Source of the DNA: Watersipora subatra
Lineage: Eukaryota > Bryozoa > Gymnolaemata > Cheilostomatida > Watersiporidae
DNA length: 64,000 nt
Direction of reading: 5' to 3'
NCBI RefSeq assembly: GCF_963576615.1
Contig: NC_088717.1
Location: forward strand, 57,491,526 to 57,555,525
Position numbers and translations under genes: made by a program. The stretch's first letter is position 1; each line of letters starts with the position of its first letter. This document shows, in pieces, positions 11,261-22,849 of the stretch. The notes under the pieces were generated by a model, which was given only the letters and a program-made list of their open reading frames with translations, had not been told where the DNA came from and made no database searches.

Positions 11261-12032
11261 TCGCAGCCATCACGAAAACGCCGTAGGTTGAAATCTTTGT
11301 ATTTTGATGACATATTCAAACATTGTGGTTATTGTTGTGACACATGATGTTATCACGTAAATTTAAAAGCCAATAAAAGGCTCAATATAAAACGTTTCGT
11401 AGCACTAGTTTATGACAAACACTTCGGCTTCTATTGGAAAGCCTGAATCAAATATAGATGATCGCTACTTTACAGTTTTGTTTAAGCCTGGTCTAATCAT
11501 CTAGTCGTAATCTGATCATGTGACCCACACTTCCTGCCAAATGGCGCTAACAATTTCTGCAGCATTTTTCGACTATCACAGGAGACCAGCAGGCTCCTCA
11601 TGTTTATCGGACAATGATATGTACTCTTTCGAGCTAAGGTTAAAAAATTAAACGAATTTTCACGATAGGTTATAAGATATCAGTGCTAAAAGTGACAGTA
11701 TTACAATGATGATGAAATAGACGTGTAAGCACAATAGACATGGTTTTATTGAATGCGTGAAGCATAATTGTGAAAATATTTCGACAAATGAGGTGGAATG
11801 AAAGTCTAAACAGAAGCCATTGTGTTCAACTAGGTCCCATTTGAGCCATTTTTGAAAAGGATTCCAATCTATGACATTTTTGTGATGGCTGCGGTTAACT
11901 GTTCAATTTTGAGCTTTTAGAATCTTGTAATCACATTTCCCCATATTTTGCACCTACAACACAGCAGAGTAAGACATGGTGAATTTTTTGATACCAAATA
12001 ACTGTAATGTGAACTTTGTTGCAAGTCAACCT
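11122..12032. mobile_element. Inverted-repeat DNA element, about 0.9 kb
   Basis: The left arm (11122-11280) and right arm (11874-12032) are about 155-bp imperfect inverted copies, recognisable from aggtttacttgcaaca against tgttgcaagtcaacct. The 590-base interior has no ORF. Long arms around a non-coding centre suggest a foldback or MITE-type element. No target duplication was evident. Confidence 0.7.
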
Positions 12033-12530
12033 TTAAAGACCATATGATCTGCAAGCAGCTCACTGCCTGCAGAGTGAGCTGCTTGCATGCTTGTGATTAA
12101 GCAGGGCCATCACAAACGCCTTCCTCATTCTGAGCTTCTTCATCAGGACCTGCTGTGGTTAACTTGGCCTTCATCGACCAAAAAAGACAAAGTCAGCTAG
12201 ACTCTTTATCTTCCACAACATCCCTCTTCGGGTCCACCAACCCTATCAAGGAGTTGTTCTACCACATTAACCAGTCTCATTTACTTTACATGTTCATAGA
12301 TGAAAGTCTGAATTATAGCAATTTGGATTGTTAGCTTGTTTATTTGGTTTCTGAAGATTATTTTTCATTCAAGTTCAACCAAATTAATAAAGTAGATCAA
12401 ATATATTATTTAATAAAATAAATTCAAAATTAACCATTCCTATTAATATTTTTCTGCCTGCCACTCGAAAGGCTAAAGTAAAAATAAAATGCTGGGCACT
12501 TTTTAAAAATTTCATAAAACAAAGATCTAT
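12033..12530. other. Unassigned interval
   Basis: No gene or element terminus was recognised. A short direct repeat (gcaagcagctcactgcctgc) lies at 12051-12085. Confidence 0.4.
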
Positions 12531-12905
12531 ACAATGCATAAAGGTCTCCACAATGCATAGAGGTCTCCACAATGCATAGAGGTCTATACAATGCATAGAG
12601 GTCTATACAATGCATAGAGGTCTCAACAATGCATCGAGGTCTCTACAATGCATAAAGGTCTCTACAATGCATAGAGGTCTCCACAATGCATAGAGGTCTC
12701 CACAATGCATAGAGGTCTCCACAATGCATAGAGGTCTCCACAATGCATAGAGGTTTCCACAATGCATAGAGGTCTCCACAATGCATAGGGATCTCCACAA
12801 TGCATAGAGGTGTCTACAATGCATAGAGGTCTCTACAATGCATAGAGGTCTATACAATGCATAGAGGTCTCCACAATGCATAGAGGTCTCCGCAATGCTT
12901 AGAGA
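12531..12905 (+). repeat. 19-bp minisatellite (caatgcatagaggtctcca)
   Basis: About 19 tandem copies of a 19-bp unit with point variants, mostly at the ctcca/ctata positions. The unit is not a multiple of three, yet the - strand is open across it because no frame of the repeat holds a stop. Confidence 0.95.
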
Positions 12906-13607
12906 TTTCTACAGTGCTTGTTTAGTGTAAATGGAGTTGGTGTGAAGTTAAACTTTGAACTGTTGCTAATTGGTCACAGTGCGCTGAATTGGAATTTGGA
13001 TAAATATTTCCAACGGTCCTTGTCTATTGCATGTTTATCAACAATTTGTGACTTATACAACAAATGTGAAATGGGAAACATATAAATGATTAATGACACA
13101 TACTGTTAAAAAATTAAAGAAACAAAAACCCACTTAGACAGTTTTGATTATGGATGGATGAATGAATAATAGAGAGATTAAGAGTATGAATAGAACAAAA
13201 TAAATTGCCTACTATACTATAATACTATAATAGCAGTTATTCCCTTCCAGAAAATTGATACATACCAGTTATAGCAGGCTCATAGCTATGAATTCTGGAA
13301 AAGAGGCAACGACGTATCGACCTAACGGTACCTTTTAAAATCTTGTATACAGATAATTGTTTTATGATAAGAGATGTTGTCCCAGTTGTTATAATATATA
13401 AAATCCATAGCTTTTGTTGAGCCGAGACCTTGTTTTAAAAACTCCCCTTCGGCTTCCCCAAGGTTGTTTGGTTTATAGGTCATGCTCAACTGATGAAACA
13501 TGTTATACATGGGTTACTTACTCTACATGGGTGGAATGTGTAATTTGGAGTTAAGGTCTCTTTGCATCAATTATAGACATGGTCAATAATAATGTGAAAT
13601 AAGCACT
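12906..13607. other. Unassigned interval
   Basis: Low-complexity AT-rich sequence with no convincing gene, repeat array or element boundary. A 62-codon - strand frame at 13322-13510 has no recognisable motif. Confidence 0.4.
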
Positions 13608-14441
13608 AACCGTAAAACCTTCATTTAAATGCTACCTTTATTTAAATGCTACCTCTAATAAAATGCCACTATAGGAAAAGGGTTAAAAATACAGCCCCAC
13701 CTTTTAATTAAACCCCACCTCTATTTGGCCACCACTTTGATCTTTACAAACCAATAATAGAAAGGAATCAGTAGAAAAGTGTCCACAAAACGGTACAAAT
13801 AATGACTCGATTACATCAATAACAAATAATAATTCTTTTATTGTTGCTTTAGGGTTTTCATGGTTTTAGTGATGGTATGACTGAGAAGATAGATTGTCAC
13901 AATCATCAGAACCACCTTATGATTTGAAGTCACTAAGGTCTGAATCCGATCCATTGTTTTCAAATTTATCCATAATGAGATTTACAATCTCACCTGAGTA
14001 TTTTGATGAACAAGCAGAATGCTCTTCAGGAATACAGTGTGAGGTAATAACAGCCATTGTCACGGCGTATAGAAGCTCAATTTGTAACTCGAAAGCTATT
14101 CGTTTTTCTTAAAACATTGAAAGCCTCCCCATAGAAATAAGTAACAACTGTATTCCTATTTTTTACTCAAATTAGTTTTTGTTTTAACTCAGATAATTCA
14201 GTGCGTATAAAAAAATTTTGAGGCCGACAGCATTAATGTAGCTCTTTATGCAGGAAAGTGCAAAATATAGGCAATATTGCTTCGCTAGTAAAACAGTAAA
14301 TTTAGATTTCCAAAATTCTGCCCATCGAGTCGAAAAATATAGCGCCACTCTTTATTCAAATATCTCCTTTAGTAGCACACCGCAATAAAGGAAGGGTGGA
14401 TAAATACGGCGGTATAGTGTTTAAATAGAGGTTTTATGGTA
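13608..14441. mobile_element. MITE of the ACCGTAAAACC family, complete copy
   Basis: It is bounded by accgtaaaaccttcatttaa on the left and the inverted form ending aaatagaggttttatggta on the right. Next to each end are runs of related atgccacctctatttgaa motifs. The interior is non-coding. Related copies or fragments lie at 413-889, 25036-25195, 31828-32800, 36116-37740 and 53800-56560. Confidence 0.7.
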
Positions 14442-14920
14442 TATCTATGTGTATGTGATTTACATCCTAAAACACACAGGTTCCACGCTTATTGTTTGGT
14501 GCAAGCAGAAATGGTTGCCCAGAGCAACTCCTATTCAAGATAACATTTAACTGTCCATGTAAAAAATTGTTAGTTGTTAGTTTTTACAGCTTTTTGCAAT
14601 TGACCTTAGGAATAGTTGCTAATAGAACCGAAAATTGCAGGCATGTAAATTGAAATGGCACATTTGAAAATAACAAATGAAAAAATAGGTAATGACGGTA
14701 AAGCTTTTAAAAAACTTTCAAAAGAAAAACTAAAGCAAAACGTAATATTAATTAATAATAAAAAGTACATACTGAGCTTGCAACTTGCAATCGCGGCTAG
14801 AAGTAAAAGTGGTAATACAACTCCAATATGCTGAGCCAATGTAATGCAAGGAAAACAATGCTGAACCAATAGATTGTGGATAAGGACAAATATGATATCG
14901 AAGAAAGATAAGGGCGACTT
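13974..14920 (+). repeat. Dispersed repeat block B, copy 2
   Basis: Near-identical to 413-1350. It covers the right part of the MITE plus about 480 bases beyond it, so the duplicated segment is larger than the MITE itself. Confidence 0.85.
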
Positions 14921-15007
14921 ATTTTAATTTCATCATTTTTTATAATACAATATACAAGACATTTGCAGAGCTTTCTTGCTTATGTTGTTTGTGTGCTTTC
15001 AAACCGG

Positions 15008-15413
15008 CAGCTGCTACTGCTGCCCAACCATGCCAGTCATTTCTTCCATTAGCCAGAAAGTTCATTATTGTTGGTGAAGATTGTGGTTACCCACAAAGTG
15101 TCGCAAGGTGAGTCTAATGGATGATAGACCGAGTTAGTTGTTAATTCCAATCATTCTACTCCGACAGTCATGTTCAACAACACTCTTAGTGTAGTGGTAA
15201 GAACTTAGGCCTCCAGACTTGAAGGTTCCATGTTCAAATCCATTGTGAAATGGTTTTTTCATTGCCAGATTTAAATTGCTATTACAGGCACACAAATGGT
15301 GTACCTACAAACAGACAAATGACAAACGCTGAGATTTATAGATTAGATGACATGTCATTCTCTGTAACTCTGTTCTCTGTTAGTTATAGTAACAGAGTTA
15401 TCATCTGAAAATT
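15008..15413 (+). repeat. Dispersed repeat block A, copy 3
   Basis: Near-identical to 1-412, with the SINE head at 15185-15250 and without the minisatellite expansion of copy 2. Between blocks B and A here (14921-15007) lies sequence missing from the 1350 junction. Confidence 0.85.
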
Positions 15414-15618
15414 AAACTAGATCCAACTGGTCATTCTCCTAGTTTATTAGCAGGCGTTGAAATACCAATGATAAGATTACTCTCGCAAAGTGTGAAAAAT
15501 GTTTTTTCTATTGTTTTTAATTCTTGAAGTTAAATAACTTGAAACTTTTAAATCTACAAACAGAAATAAGTATAAAAATTGGTAGAAGTCATCAACATTA
15601 CAGAATGTGTCAGCTATG

Positions 15619-16044
15619 AGGCTGGTTCATGCTAGATCGCAGTATGTCAGCATTAATCTCACAATACATGTACTTCACGGATCATTTGCAATAAAAATGT
15701 TCACATTATCCCAAACCCATTCGCATTTACATGAGTGAAATGTCCACATCATAGCATTATCATTATACAATGCGGTCATGAAAGCAATAAAATTCTAGTC
15801 TCGCAGCAACTGTCAAAAAAATGGATCAAGCAATCCGCGACGGCCAATCATCATCGCTAAAGTGGTGCACATTGCACAGGCTGTCGTGGATGCTCAAAAA
15901 ACTATTCGGAAAGTTTGACAGGTGCAATCGTTCCCGATGTGTCAGCATTGCCTAGACGAACCCATCGGTTTACAGAGCACAGAATCAATGAGTATTTGTC
16001 GGGAGGACAACTCCAACATCAGAAGATATAGTGTGAGCCAGCCT
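15619..16044. mobile_element. MITE with GGCTGGTTCACAC-type termini, copy 1
   Basis: The left end reads aggctggttcatgctagatc; the right end (gatatagtgtgagccagcct) is its inverted form. The interior matches the element at 58125-58537 (shared gtggtgcacattgcacag and agtttgacaggtgcaat). No coding capacity. It lies just upstream of the gene 3 promoter block. Confidence 0.7.
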
Positions 16045-16099
16045 ATAAGTATATTCATGCCAAAAAGGGAAGCGCATACACTTGATGTCATAACATAAG

Positions 16100-16345
16100 C
16101 TTAGAGCAGAGTTGAGGGTAGAAGAGTTTGATGCAGGTTAAACAAGGGTGCACCTGCTTGTGACCCTCAACTCTGTGGTTTAGCTAGATAGGAAATGAGT
16201 GCAGAGGCTATCATCAAATGATTCCATAAACATTACGTAAGTTTATGTAGAGAAGCATGCAGAATGACAGCGCTGTCTAATTAGTTCTGCTTCATCTGTC
16301 TCCACCGGTGGATGTAAAATTGTTAGCTAAAGAACACAGAGCACC
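16100..16345 (+). promoter_or_regulatory. Upstream block of ILP gene 3
   Basis: It is homologous to 3060-3393 and 7620-7947, with shared gatgcaggtta and acctgcttgtgacc motifs and the gaacacagagcaccATG run that leads into the proposed first exon. Confidence 0.45.
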
Positions 16346-18117
16346 ATGTCGATCAGGAAAGAGACATGTTTGGGGTATGAGCCTAGCAATACGAGTTTGG
16401 GTTTACTATACTGGGTTTATAATACAATACTGGGTTTAGCTCATATATATGGTAATAATTATAAAGTAATGCTAACAATATAATGTTTTAATTTACCTAA
16501 TTATTTTGTAATTTTATAAACTTGAGTATTACTATAAGTCTTAAATGCTTTTAAATCTTTCAGCTCACACTTCATTTTTAAATTTATGCTAGTATAATGA
16601 TAGTCTGTTTTTTACTCACCCTAGTCCTACACATGAACCTACTTCATACCTTTAAAATACGACACAAATTAGTTTCATATCACCATCATTCTCATGTACA
16701 CAACCAAATCACTTTGCTACAGAATCTATTGTGTACCTCGTAAGCAGTAGTTGCTTTACAAGCTGTGATTACAAAATACTACTTAGTGGTAAGTAGTATA
16801 AAGCATCAATCTTTGGTAGCTTCTTGTGCTCTAACTCTAAAATATACTGTATAATAAAATGTAATACATAAATATATATAATACTGATCAGTACAACACG
16901 GTATAATTCTAATTCTAAAAGTTGAACATAGTTTGTTAAATTATATTAGCATGATGGAAGGTCTCTCCTTTACTCTGTTGTATACTTACTAAATTAGACT
17001 GTATCTTATGTTGAGCACCTAAATATACATTTGTTACGTGACAAAGATAGTTTTATATTGTCAGTACTCTCATGTGTCACAGTGTTAAAACATTTTGTAG
17101 GAGTGAACAGGAATAGTGACTCTATAAGCAAAGTTTCATTAAAAATGCATCTAGTTTGTAGCTGATAATACGAACATTAGTTACTTGTTCCATATTGTCT
17201 TGTTGCTGACGCTTGGCCATTCACTAATTTTCACATATTTCAAACTGATATGCACAAAAAACCTTTTTTTTCCCGAATTTAAAAAAATGTATAACCAAAT
17301 ATAGACTGAGAATAGTATTTCTATTGTAGAATGTTGGTGATTGCGCTTGTCTTCTGCTTGATGACCGGTGTTCATGCTGGATACGAGCAGACGTGCTCGG
17401 CGGAGGACTATAAGCTGGCCACTCTCGTTTCTCACTGCACAAAAGACATTGCGAACATGTTGATGACAGCTTGTCAAGGAGAAGGTTGGTGCTAATGATT
17501 AGCAATGGCACTTCTGTTGTTGGATTAACTGTTTATGTAGAGACTTTATAATAGTAATATTGCTGTTCATATTAAACATCCTTTGTCTGGCCAGATAGAA
17601 GACCAGATGAAGGATGTTTATTGGTGTGTATACAACAACAAAAATCTTTATTCAGCAAACATACGCCGTTTGTTGGTGTATGTGTCACCAACAACCGCCG
17701 TGTCTAAAGCAGTACTGAATTTAGTGCTGAGTAATGAGTACTGAACCTACGATAATGCGATAAGCTGTCTAAGCTGCCACCATCACGATATATAAAAATG
17801 ATTAGCACGAATTACAACATTCTATAAAAAATAAATTGTTCTAGAATATTCTGCAAAAGTTCTACTTTATGGTATAGGTCATCTGATCATCTGAATCTTC
17901 ATAATATTCAAATAGACTGAGTTTTTATAATTTAATTGTTATATTTACAGCGAGACAAAAGCGCTCCCCGTTCACCAGCTATGCTGCCGCGCACAGATTC
18001 CTGCGAAGAAAGCGCTCAGAAGAATATAGTGACAAAGGTGTACTCTGCGAGTGCTGTATTAACCAATGCACAACAGCTGAACTTCTGGCTCACTGCGACT
18101 CACCAACAAACATATAA
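16346..18117 (+). CDS. Insulin-like peptide gene 3
   Basis: This encodes a secreted insulin-family prohormone of 116 residues from exons 16346-16374 (inferred), 17330-17484 and 17951-18117. Exon 1 gives MSIRKETCLG with a GTATGA donor. Exon 2 continues MLVIALVFCLMTGVHA, so cleavage is expected after residue 26; if exon 1 is not used, the ATG at 17331 would still give a shorter signal peptide. The B chain has C32, C46 and C58, with HC-TKDIANMLMTA-C giving the insulin C-x11-C spacing. The C peptide runs between K65-R66 and the R81-K82-R83 site. The A chain has C94, C96, C97, C101 and C110 and a short tail, DSPTNI. The second intron is phase 1. The B chain differs widely from gene 2 but the C peptide is nearly identical. 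Expected to be an extracellular hormone; its receptor and tissue are unknown. Confidence 0.87.
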
Positions 18118-18297
18118 ACTAGCTTTCAACACACTGATGAATCTAGTGATTTTGTTTACAAAACCTGCTATTTGTATTACATCTTTTCTGACTTAAATAC
18201 ACCCGTTGAGATGCATGTCTCTCACACAATAGAAACAGCTAGTAACACAATATAACATTGCAGCTATACACTACTAATTTATTTCGCTTTTGCTTTT

Positions 18298-18303
18298 AAT
18301 AAA
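18298..18303 (+). terminator. Polyadenylation signal of ILP gene 3
   Basis: AATAAA about 180 bases after the stop codon, at a spacing similar to that in gene 2. Confidence 0.5.
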
Positions 18304-18396
18304 ACTACTGAATTTTATATATCAATGTGCCTAGTATGTTATCCTTCTCCTCTTAACATAAAAACGCTAAGACCTATATAATCAATGTGTCTAGTA

Positions 18397-18720
18397 CAGT
18401 GGTTTCTGACCTGGGTTTGATCAAGCTCTGGAGGTTCTGTGAGTCAGTCTCAGGTCTCTCAAAGGCAATAGCAGAAGTCACACTGATTTGCAAGGTTATG
18501 TCATTATAAAAGGATATGTAATTTGTTGTGAGCTCATGCATTGTATTGTTTTTGTTCTTTGAACACAGTGATGCTAATGTAGAGCTCATTTATTGCACCA
18601 GGCAACATATAACTGCCTTGAATGTGAAAAAATCATATTTTATTTTTCATTAACGAGCACTTTCAGTGAAAGTGCATAAGAAATGGGAGGGGTTTGGTCC
18701 AACAAGGTTAAAAATGACTG
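18397..18720. mobile_element. hAT-like MITE with 8-bp target duplication
   Basis: It begins cagtggtttctgacctgggt and ends aggttaaaaatgactg, an imperfect inverted pair. Flanks are gtctagta (18389-18396) and gtctagga (18721-18728), an 8-bp duplication with one mismatch. The CAGTGGTT-type terminus and 8-bp duplication fit non-autonomous hAT elements. No ORF of note. Confidence 0.75.
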
Positions 18721-19318
18721 GTCTAGGATGTTTTAAAAGAAAATAATGAGAGCTTTTAATTCCTAGATTTTAATAGCTATAGTCGGACGTACCAAAGGAA
18801 ATAAAGACAGACAAACTTGAGATATATATATACTAGCTGTTTTACCTGGCAATGCCTGAGTAATAAAAAGGTCTTTGGACAGAAAATTGATTTGTATTTA
18901 ACATATAACAACATTTGCCATTCTAACTTGATATCATACAAAACTTGATATCATGAGAAAAAACTTAATATCATGAAAAACTCCATATCATGAGAAAAGT
19001 GTTTTGTGTAGTTCAAATAAATTAAGAGAAAAAATAAAAACAACTGTAAAGGTTTTTAAGCTTTATCAAACAACTGTACCTTTTAAACTTTATATCATGA
19101 GAAAAATGTTTTGAGCAGGTCAGATAAAATTAAAAAATAATAAAAGAATTATAAAAAGGTTTAGAGAAATAAATAAATAAATAATTAGCAAGTAATAGCT
19201 AAACTAAGTCTGTTTTATCACGATTACAATATAAGATGATTCGGTAATGATATGATTAATAAAAAATTAAAATAAAAATCCTGAATATGTTAAATTAATA
19301 ATAAAATTTTTTGCATAA

Positions 19319-19434
19319 AAGTGTGTGTGTGTGTGTGTGTGCGTGCGTGCGTGCGTGTGTGCGTGCGTGTGCGCGTGCGTGTGCGTGTGCGTGTGCGTGT
19401 GCGTGTGCGTGTGCGTGTGCGTGTGTGTGTGTAT
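19319..19434 (+). repeat. (GT)n / (GTGC)n microsatellite
   Basis: Alternating purine-pyrimidine tract of about 115 bases. The Cys/Val and His/Thr ORFs here are artefacts. Confidence 0.97.
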
Positions 19435-19799
19435 AAAAAAGGTTACTGTTCCACCAGAAGCTATCAATCAAAACTTTGAATACGACTGTACTGTTACATC
19501 TCAATACTGGTACAAATGTAAAAATGAGATATCGTACTGTCTTTTTAGTACGATTCAAATACATGTATATAATCAGTCCACAAATCACCAAATTTTAGGT
19601 TCGAGATAAATTATTGTTGATATCGTGGGGCGGAACAAATTAGCCCTAACAAAAAAGACTAAGAATCATATATAATGTTGCATATACTTAGGTTCCAAAA
19701 CATCTCTTAACATGGGCATCGTAACGCGCGGGCGCAATGCTAAAATAATTAGCGTGTGCATACGTTATACGGTATATGATATTGGTTAGGATTATTATG

Positions 19800-19935
19800 C
19801 CTTGTATGGCTCAGCGGTAAAGCGCCTAGATTTTAAACTTGTAATAGTGATCTTCGTGTGTTCAAATCCATCAGATTGCGGCACTTGAACTTCAAGATTT
19901 TAACAGCTATAGATTTACATAGACAGCGACAAATA
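19800..19935 (+). mobile_element. tRNA-derived SINE
   Basis: A-box-like tggctcagcggtaaagcgcc and B-box-like gtgttcaaatccatc are spaced as in a tRNA, followed by a unique body (agattttaacagctatag) and an AT-rich tail at 19957-20000. The tRNA fold is too degraded to call a tRNA gene. Confidence 0.6.
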
Positions 19936-19956
19936 CACAGACAAACTTTGAGAAAT

Positions 19957-20006
<50 letters not shown>

Positions 20007-20029
20007 ATATAGGCCTACTACTTCGATGG

Positions 20030-20270
20030 AAATAATTTCATTTCAAACATAAATGAATTCACAACAGAGATTAATCTTTCAGATAGAAATAAATAATAAA
20101 TAACTAATAATAAAAATAAATAGAATAACAAATGTGACAAATATACAAATTAGAAGTTACAAATCTCTTAGTTATATAATCTCACAGTTAGATAACCGTA
20201 TTACATGTAAATTTTTACTAAAAACTTAAACAACTTTTTCCAACTGTTGTTTCATCTTTCAACTCTTCAA
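20030..20270 (+). repeat. Interspersed repeat, copy 1
   Basis: It matches 22640-22830 across features such as ttcatttcaaacataaatga, ttatataatctcacagtta and attacatgtaaatttttact. Copy 2 carries a short local triplication of the ttatataatctcacag motif. Non-coding. Confidence 0.65.
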
Positions 20271-21061
20271 GTACATCACAAGTTTAAAGTTAATTTGAGA
20301 AGCTAGACCTTTTGGCCTTATACTTTCCTACCTATACACACCTTTTGTTTAGTCAAAGAAAACCAACAAATATATTAACACATTAATAATAAAACAACAT
20401 AAACTGAAAAAATTCCAATAGGATGCAAACATCAATCTAAAAATGCTGATAGAAAACAAACAATTTGAATGTTGAGTATAAGAAATGGAGAATAATTGAG
20501 AAAAAGCGTTCTTGGCAGTTGCTACCCAATTTTGTTGGTTCTGGCCAGATGAATGGCATTCTTCTAGTCTTATAACACTTAGAAAAACATATTAACTAAA
20601 CAATACGCCCAGGCAGCGTCATTCATATTATTGAATTATTCCAAGTTGTAAGTTACCAGTCAATTTATCTCAGTGCACTGCTTCCAGCTGGCAGCATCAA
20701 ATTAAGTTTGTGCTGACTCGATTCAAGGTGTTTGTTAGGATCGACTCACTAGAGTTTCAACTAAACTGTTATGTATGTGTGAGTGCTCCCTCAAAGATTG
20801 ACTATGATGCTATCTTTTAGCTCTATGATTTTGACTGAAGATATCCGAGTTCAGTGACAAGGGGCCCTCAATGACTGGAGACACGCCCAGACATGCCTAG
20901 TTGCAGAGAGCAATACAGTACAAGGTTGGATGTCATTCTTGTCACTACCAGTGAATGTCCTTTTGTGGGAGTTGAACCTCAACCCTGTTGTTTCCAAGTC
21001 AGGCATTTTAGACAACTGTTATGTACAACGAGGAACACCAGCAGCCATTCTCTCCAAGGTT
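20271..21061. other. Unassigned interval
   Basis: No gene, array or element end was recognised over this 0.8-kb stretch. Confidence 0.4.
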
Positions 21062-21405
21062 GAAGTGACAGATAGCTATGGTTTAAGTGACAGATAGCTA
21101 TGGTTTAAGTAGCAGATAGCTATGGTTTACGTGACGGATAGCTATGGTTTAAGTGACAGATAGCAATGGTTTACGTGACAGACAGCTATGGTTTAAGTGA
21201 CAGATAGCTATGGTTTAAGTAGCAGATAGCTATGGTTCAAGTGGCAAATAGCTATGGTTTAAGTGACAGATAGCTATGGTTTAGGTGACAGATAGCTATG
21301 GTTTAAGTGACAGATAGCTATGGTTTAAGCGACAGATAGCTATGGTGTAAGTAACAGATAGCTATAGTGTAAGTAACAGATAGCTATGGTTTAAGTGGCA
21401 GTTCG
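21062..21405 (+). repeat. 22-bp minisatellite (agatagctatggtttaagtgac)
   Basis: About 15 tandem copies, with substitutions mainly in the gtgac/gtagc end of the unit. Confidence 0.95.
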
Positions 21406-21675
21406 CTGGCTGTCAGATGACTAAATTCAGCTCCAACCACTTTTACTACTTTTCACATGTTAGTATAATTGTATAAATAATTCTATGAATACATTTACTA
21501 TCACATATAAACAACAAGCCACTAGTCATTGCTAGCCACAAGCTGCCTTAGCAATGATTAGTAGCTATTATCTGTCATCAACTCAAGTTACAGTTTAGTG
21601 ATTGGAAGAAGGCTTTGTCAGTATTTATATTTTTATTGGTTTTTATAAGTAGATTAATTTTCTTCCTTTGAATAA

Positions 21676-22549
21676 TACAGTAGGCGCTCCTACAACGTAA
21701 ATAATTTGTTCCAGGACGATTTAAGACCGAATTTACATTATAAGAACAGTAACATACATGTAACTTGCCTACCCCGTTCCAAGATCTTTCCAAACTTACC
21801 CCTTTGTCCATGCAAAGAGAAAAGTTTGACTTAACTCTTTTAATTTGTGTGCTGTACCATAACTGCAGCACTATTGATTTGCATCGACAACTGTTCTCCT
21901 TTTTAAGATCATTCTCACTGGTTTTATAGACTATGATTGCAATAATTTTACAACAGGTTGATAGGAACTGCACATTTTCTACGTTCACTTATAACAATTT
22001 TCTTATTTTTTCTAAACAGCAAAGTCTATTCTGCAAAGTAAAACTAATAACAAATATTTTGTACACGTACAATAAGGCAAAGCAACAAAATATTTTTGTT
22101 ATAAAAAGCGGTGCTACCTGGCCGTCGTCTATCTGTATTCAGGGGGTCAAGGTTAGGATATAAGATAACTTTTGATGATACTCCAACTCGTGACATTCAG
22201 ATTGGTAGACCGACGCTGTAACACCTGCACCAATCGAGCGCCTTGGCATTGATGAACAATTGCGCAGGTATCCTATTTTCCTTTTGGTCGACACATTTAA
22301 CGATCTATTACAACGAACTAGAATGTCACGAAAGTTATACATATATATAACGCTATACGCAAGGCGGTTTTTCTTTCACAAGTGCGCTGTGTTAATTAAC
22401 ATTAAAATCAAATTTGAAAACTCACCCGACTTGACATGTTACGTTATATGGAATTTTTGACGTAGTAGAAAGCAAAAACTTCACATAAATTCTTTACGTG
22501 CTCTGGAATTTTCGTTATAGGAGGTATAGTTATAGGGGCGTCTGATGTA
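21676..22549. mobile_element. MITE with TACAGTAGGCGC-type termini
   Basis: The left end (tacagtaggcgctcctacaa) and right end (ataggggcgtctgatgta) are imperfect inverted copies, and an inner pair (acgtaaataat and ttcgttataggagg) extends them. The interior shows only short chance ORFs on both strands. A TA-type target site is plausible. Confidence 0.6.
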
Positions 22550-22639
22550 TAGTAAATTTATAATGGTTTGCTACAGAAAAATAGCTGAGCCAAGCATTAG
22601 TTTTGTGATGGAAATATATGTATTACTTTATAAGCAAAA

Positions 22640-22830
22640 ATTTCATTTCAAACAGAAATGAATTCATAGAGATGAATCTTTCAGATAGAATTTTATTAAC
22701 AAATGTCAAAATATACAAATTAAAAGTTACAAGTCTCACAGTTATATAATCTCACAGTTATATAATCTCACAGTTATATAATCGAATTACATGTAAATTT
22801 TTACTAAAACTTTTTCAAAGATTCAGCCAT
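22640..22830 (+). repeat. Interspersed repeat, copy 2
   Basis: Second copy of the 20030-20270 repeat, with ttatataatctcacag triplicated in tandem at about 22740-22780. Confidence 0.65.
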
Positions 22831-22849
22831 AAACGTTGTATTTTCTATT

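Larger units (their letters stand above)
18829..19995 (+). mobile_element. SINE-like interspersed repeat with nested (GT)n and tRNA-like tail
   Basis: The head (actagctgttttacctggca followed by atgcctgagtaataaaa) recurs at 32965, 36225 and 46173. The downstream part (19610-19790) matches 47040-47265, including gttgatatcgtg and the catcgtaacg motif. It ends with a tRNA-like segment and an (AT)n run. No reverse transcriptase ORF is present, so it is non-autonomous or a 3' end fragment. Confidence 0.6.
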
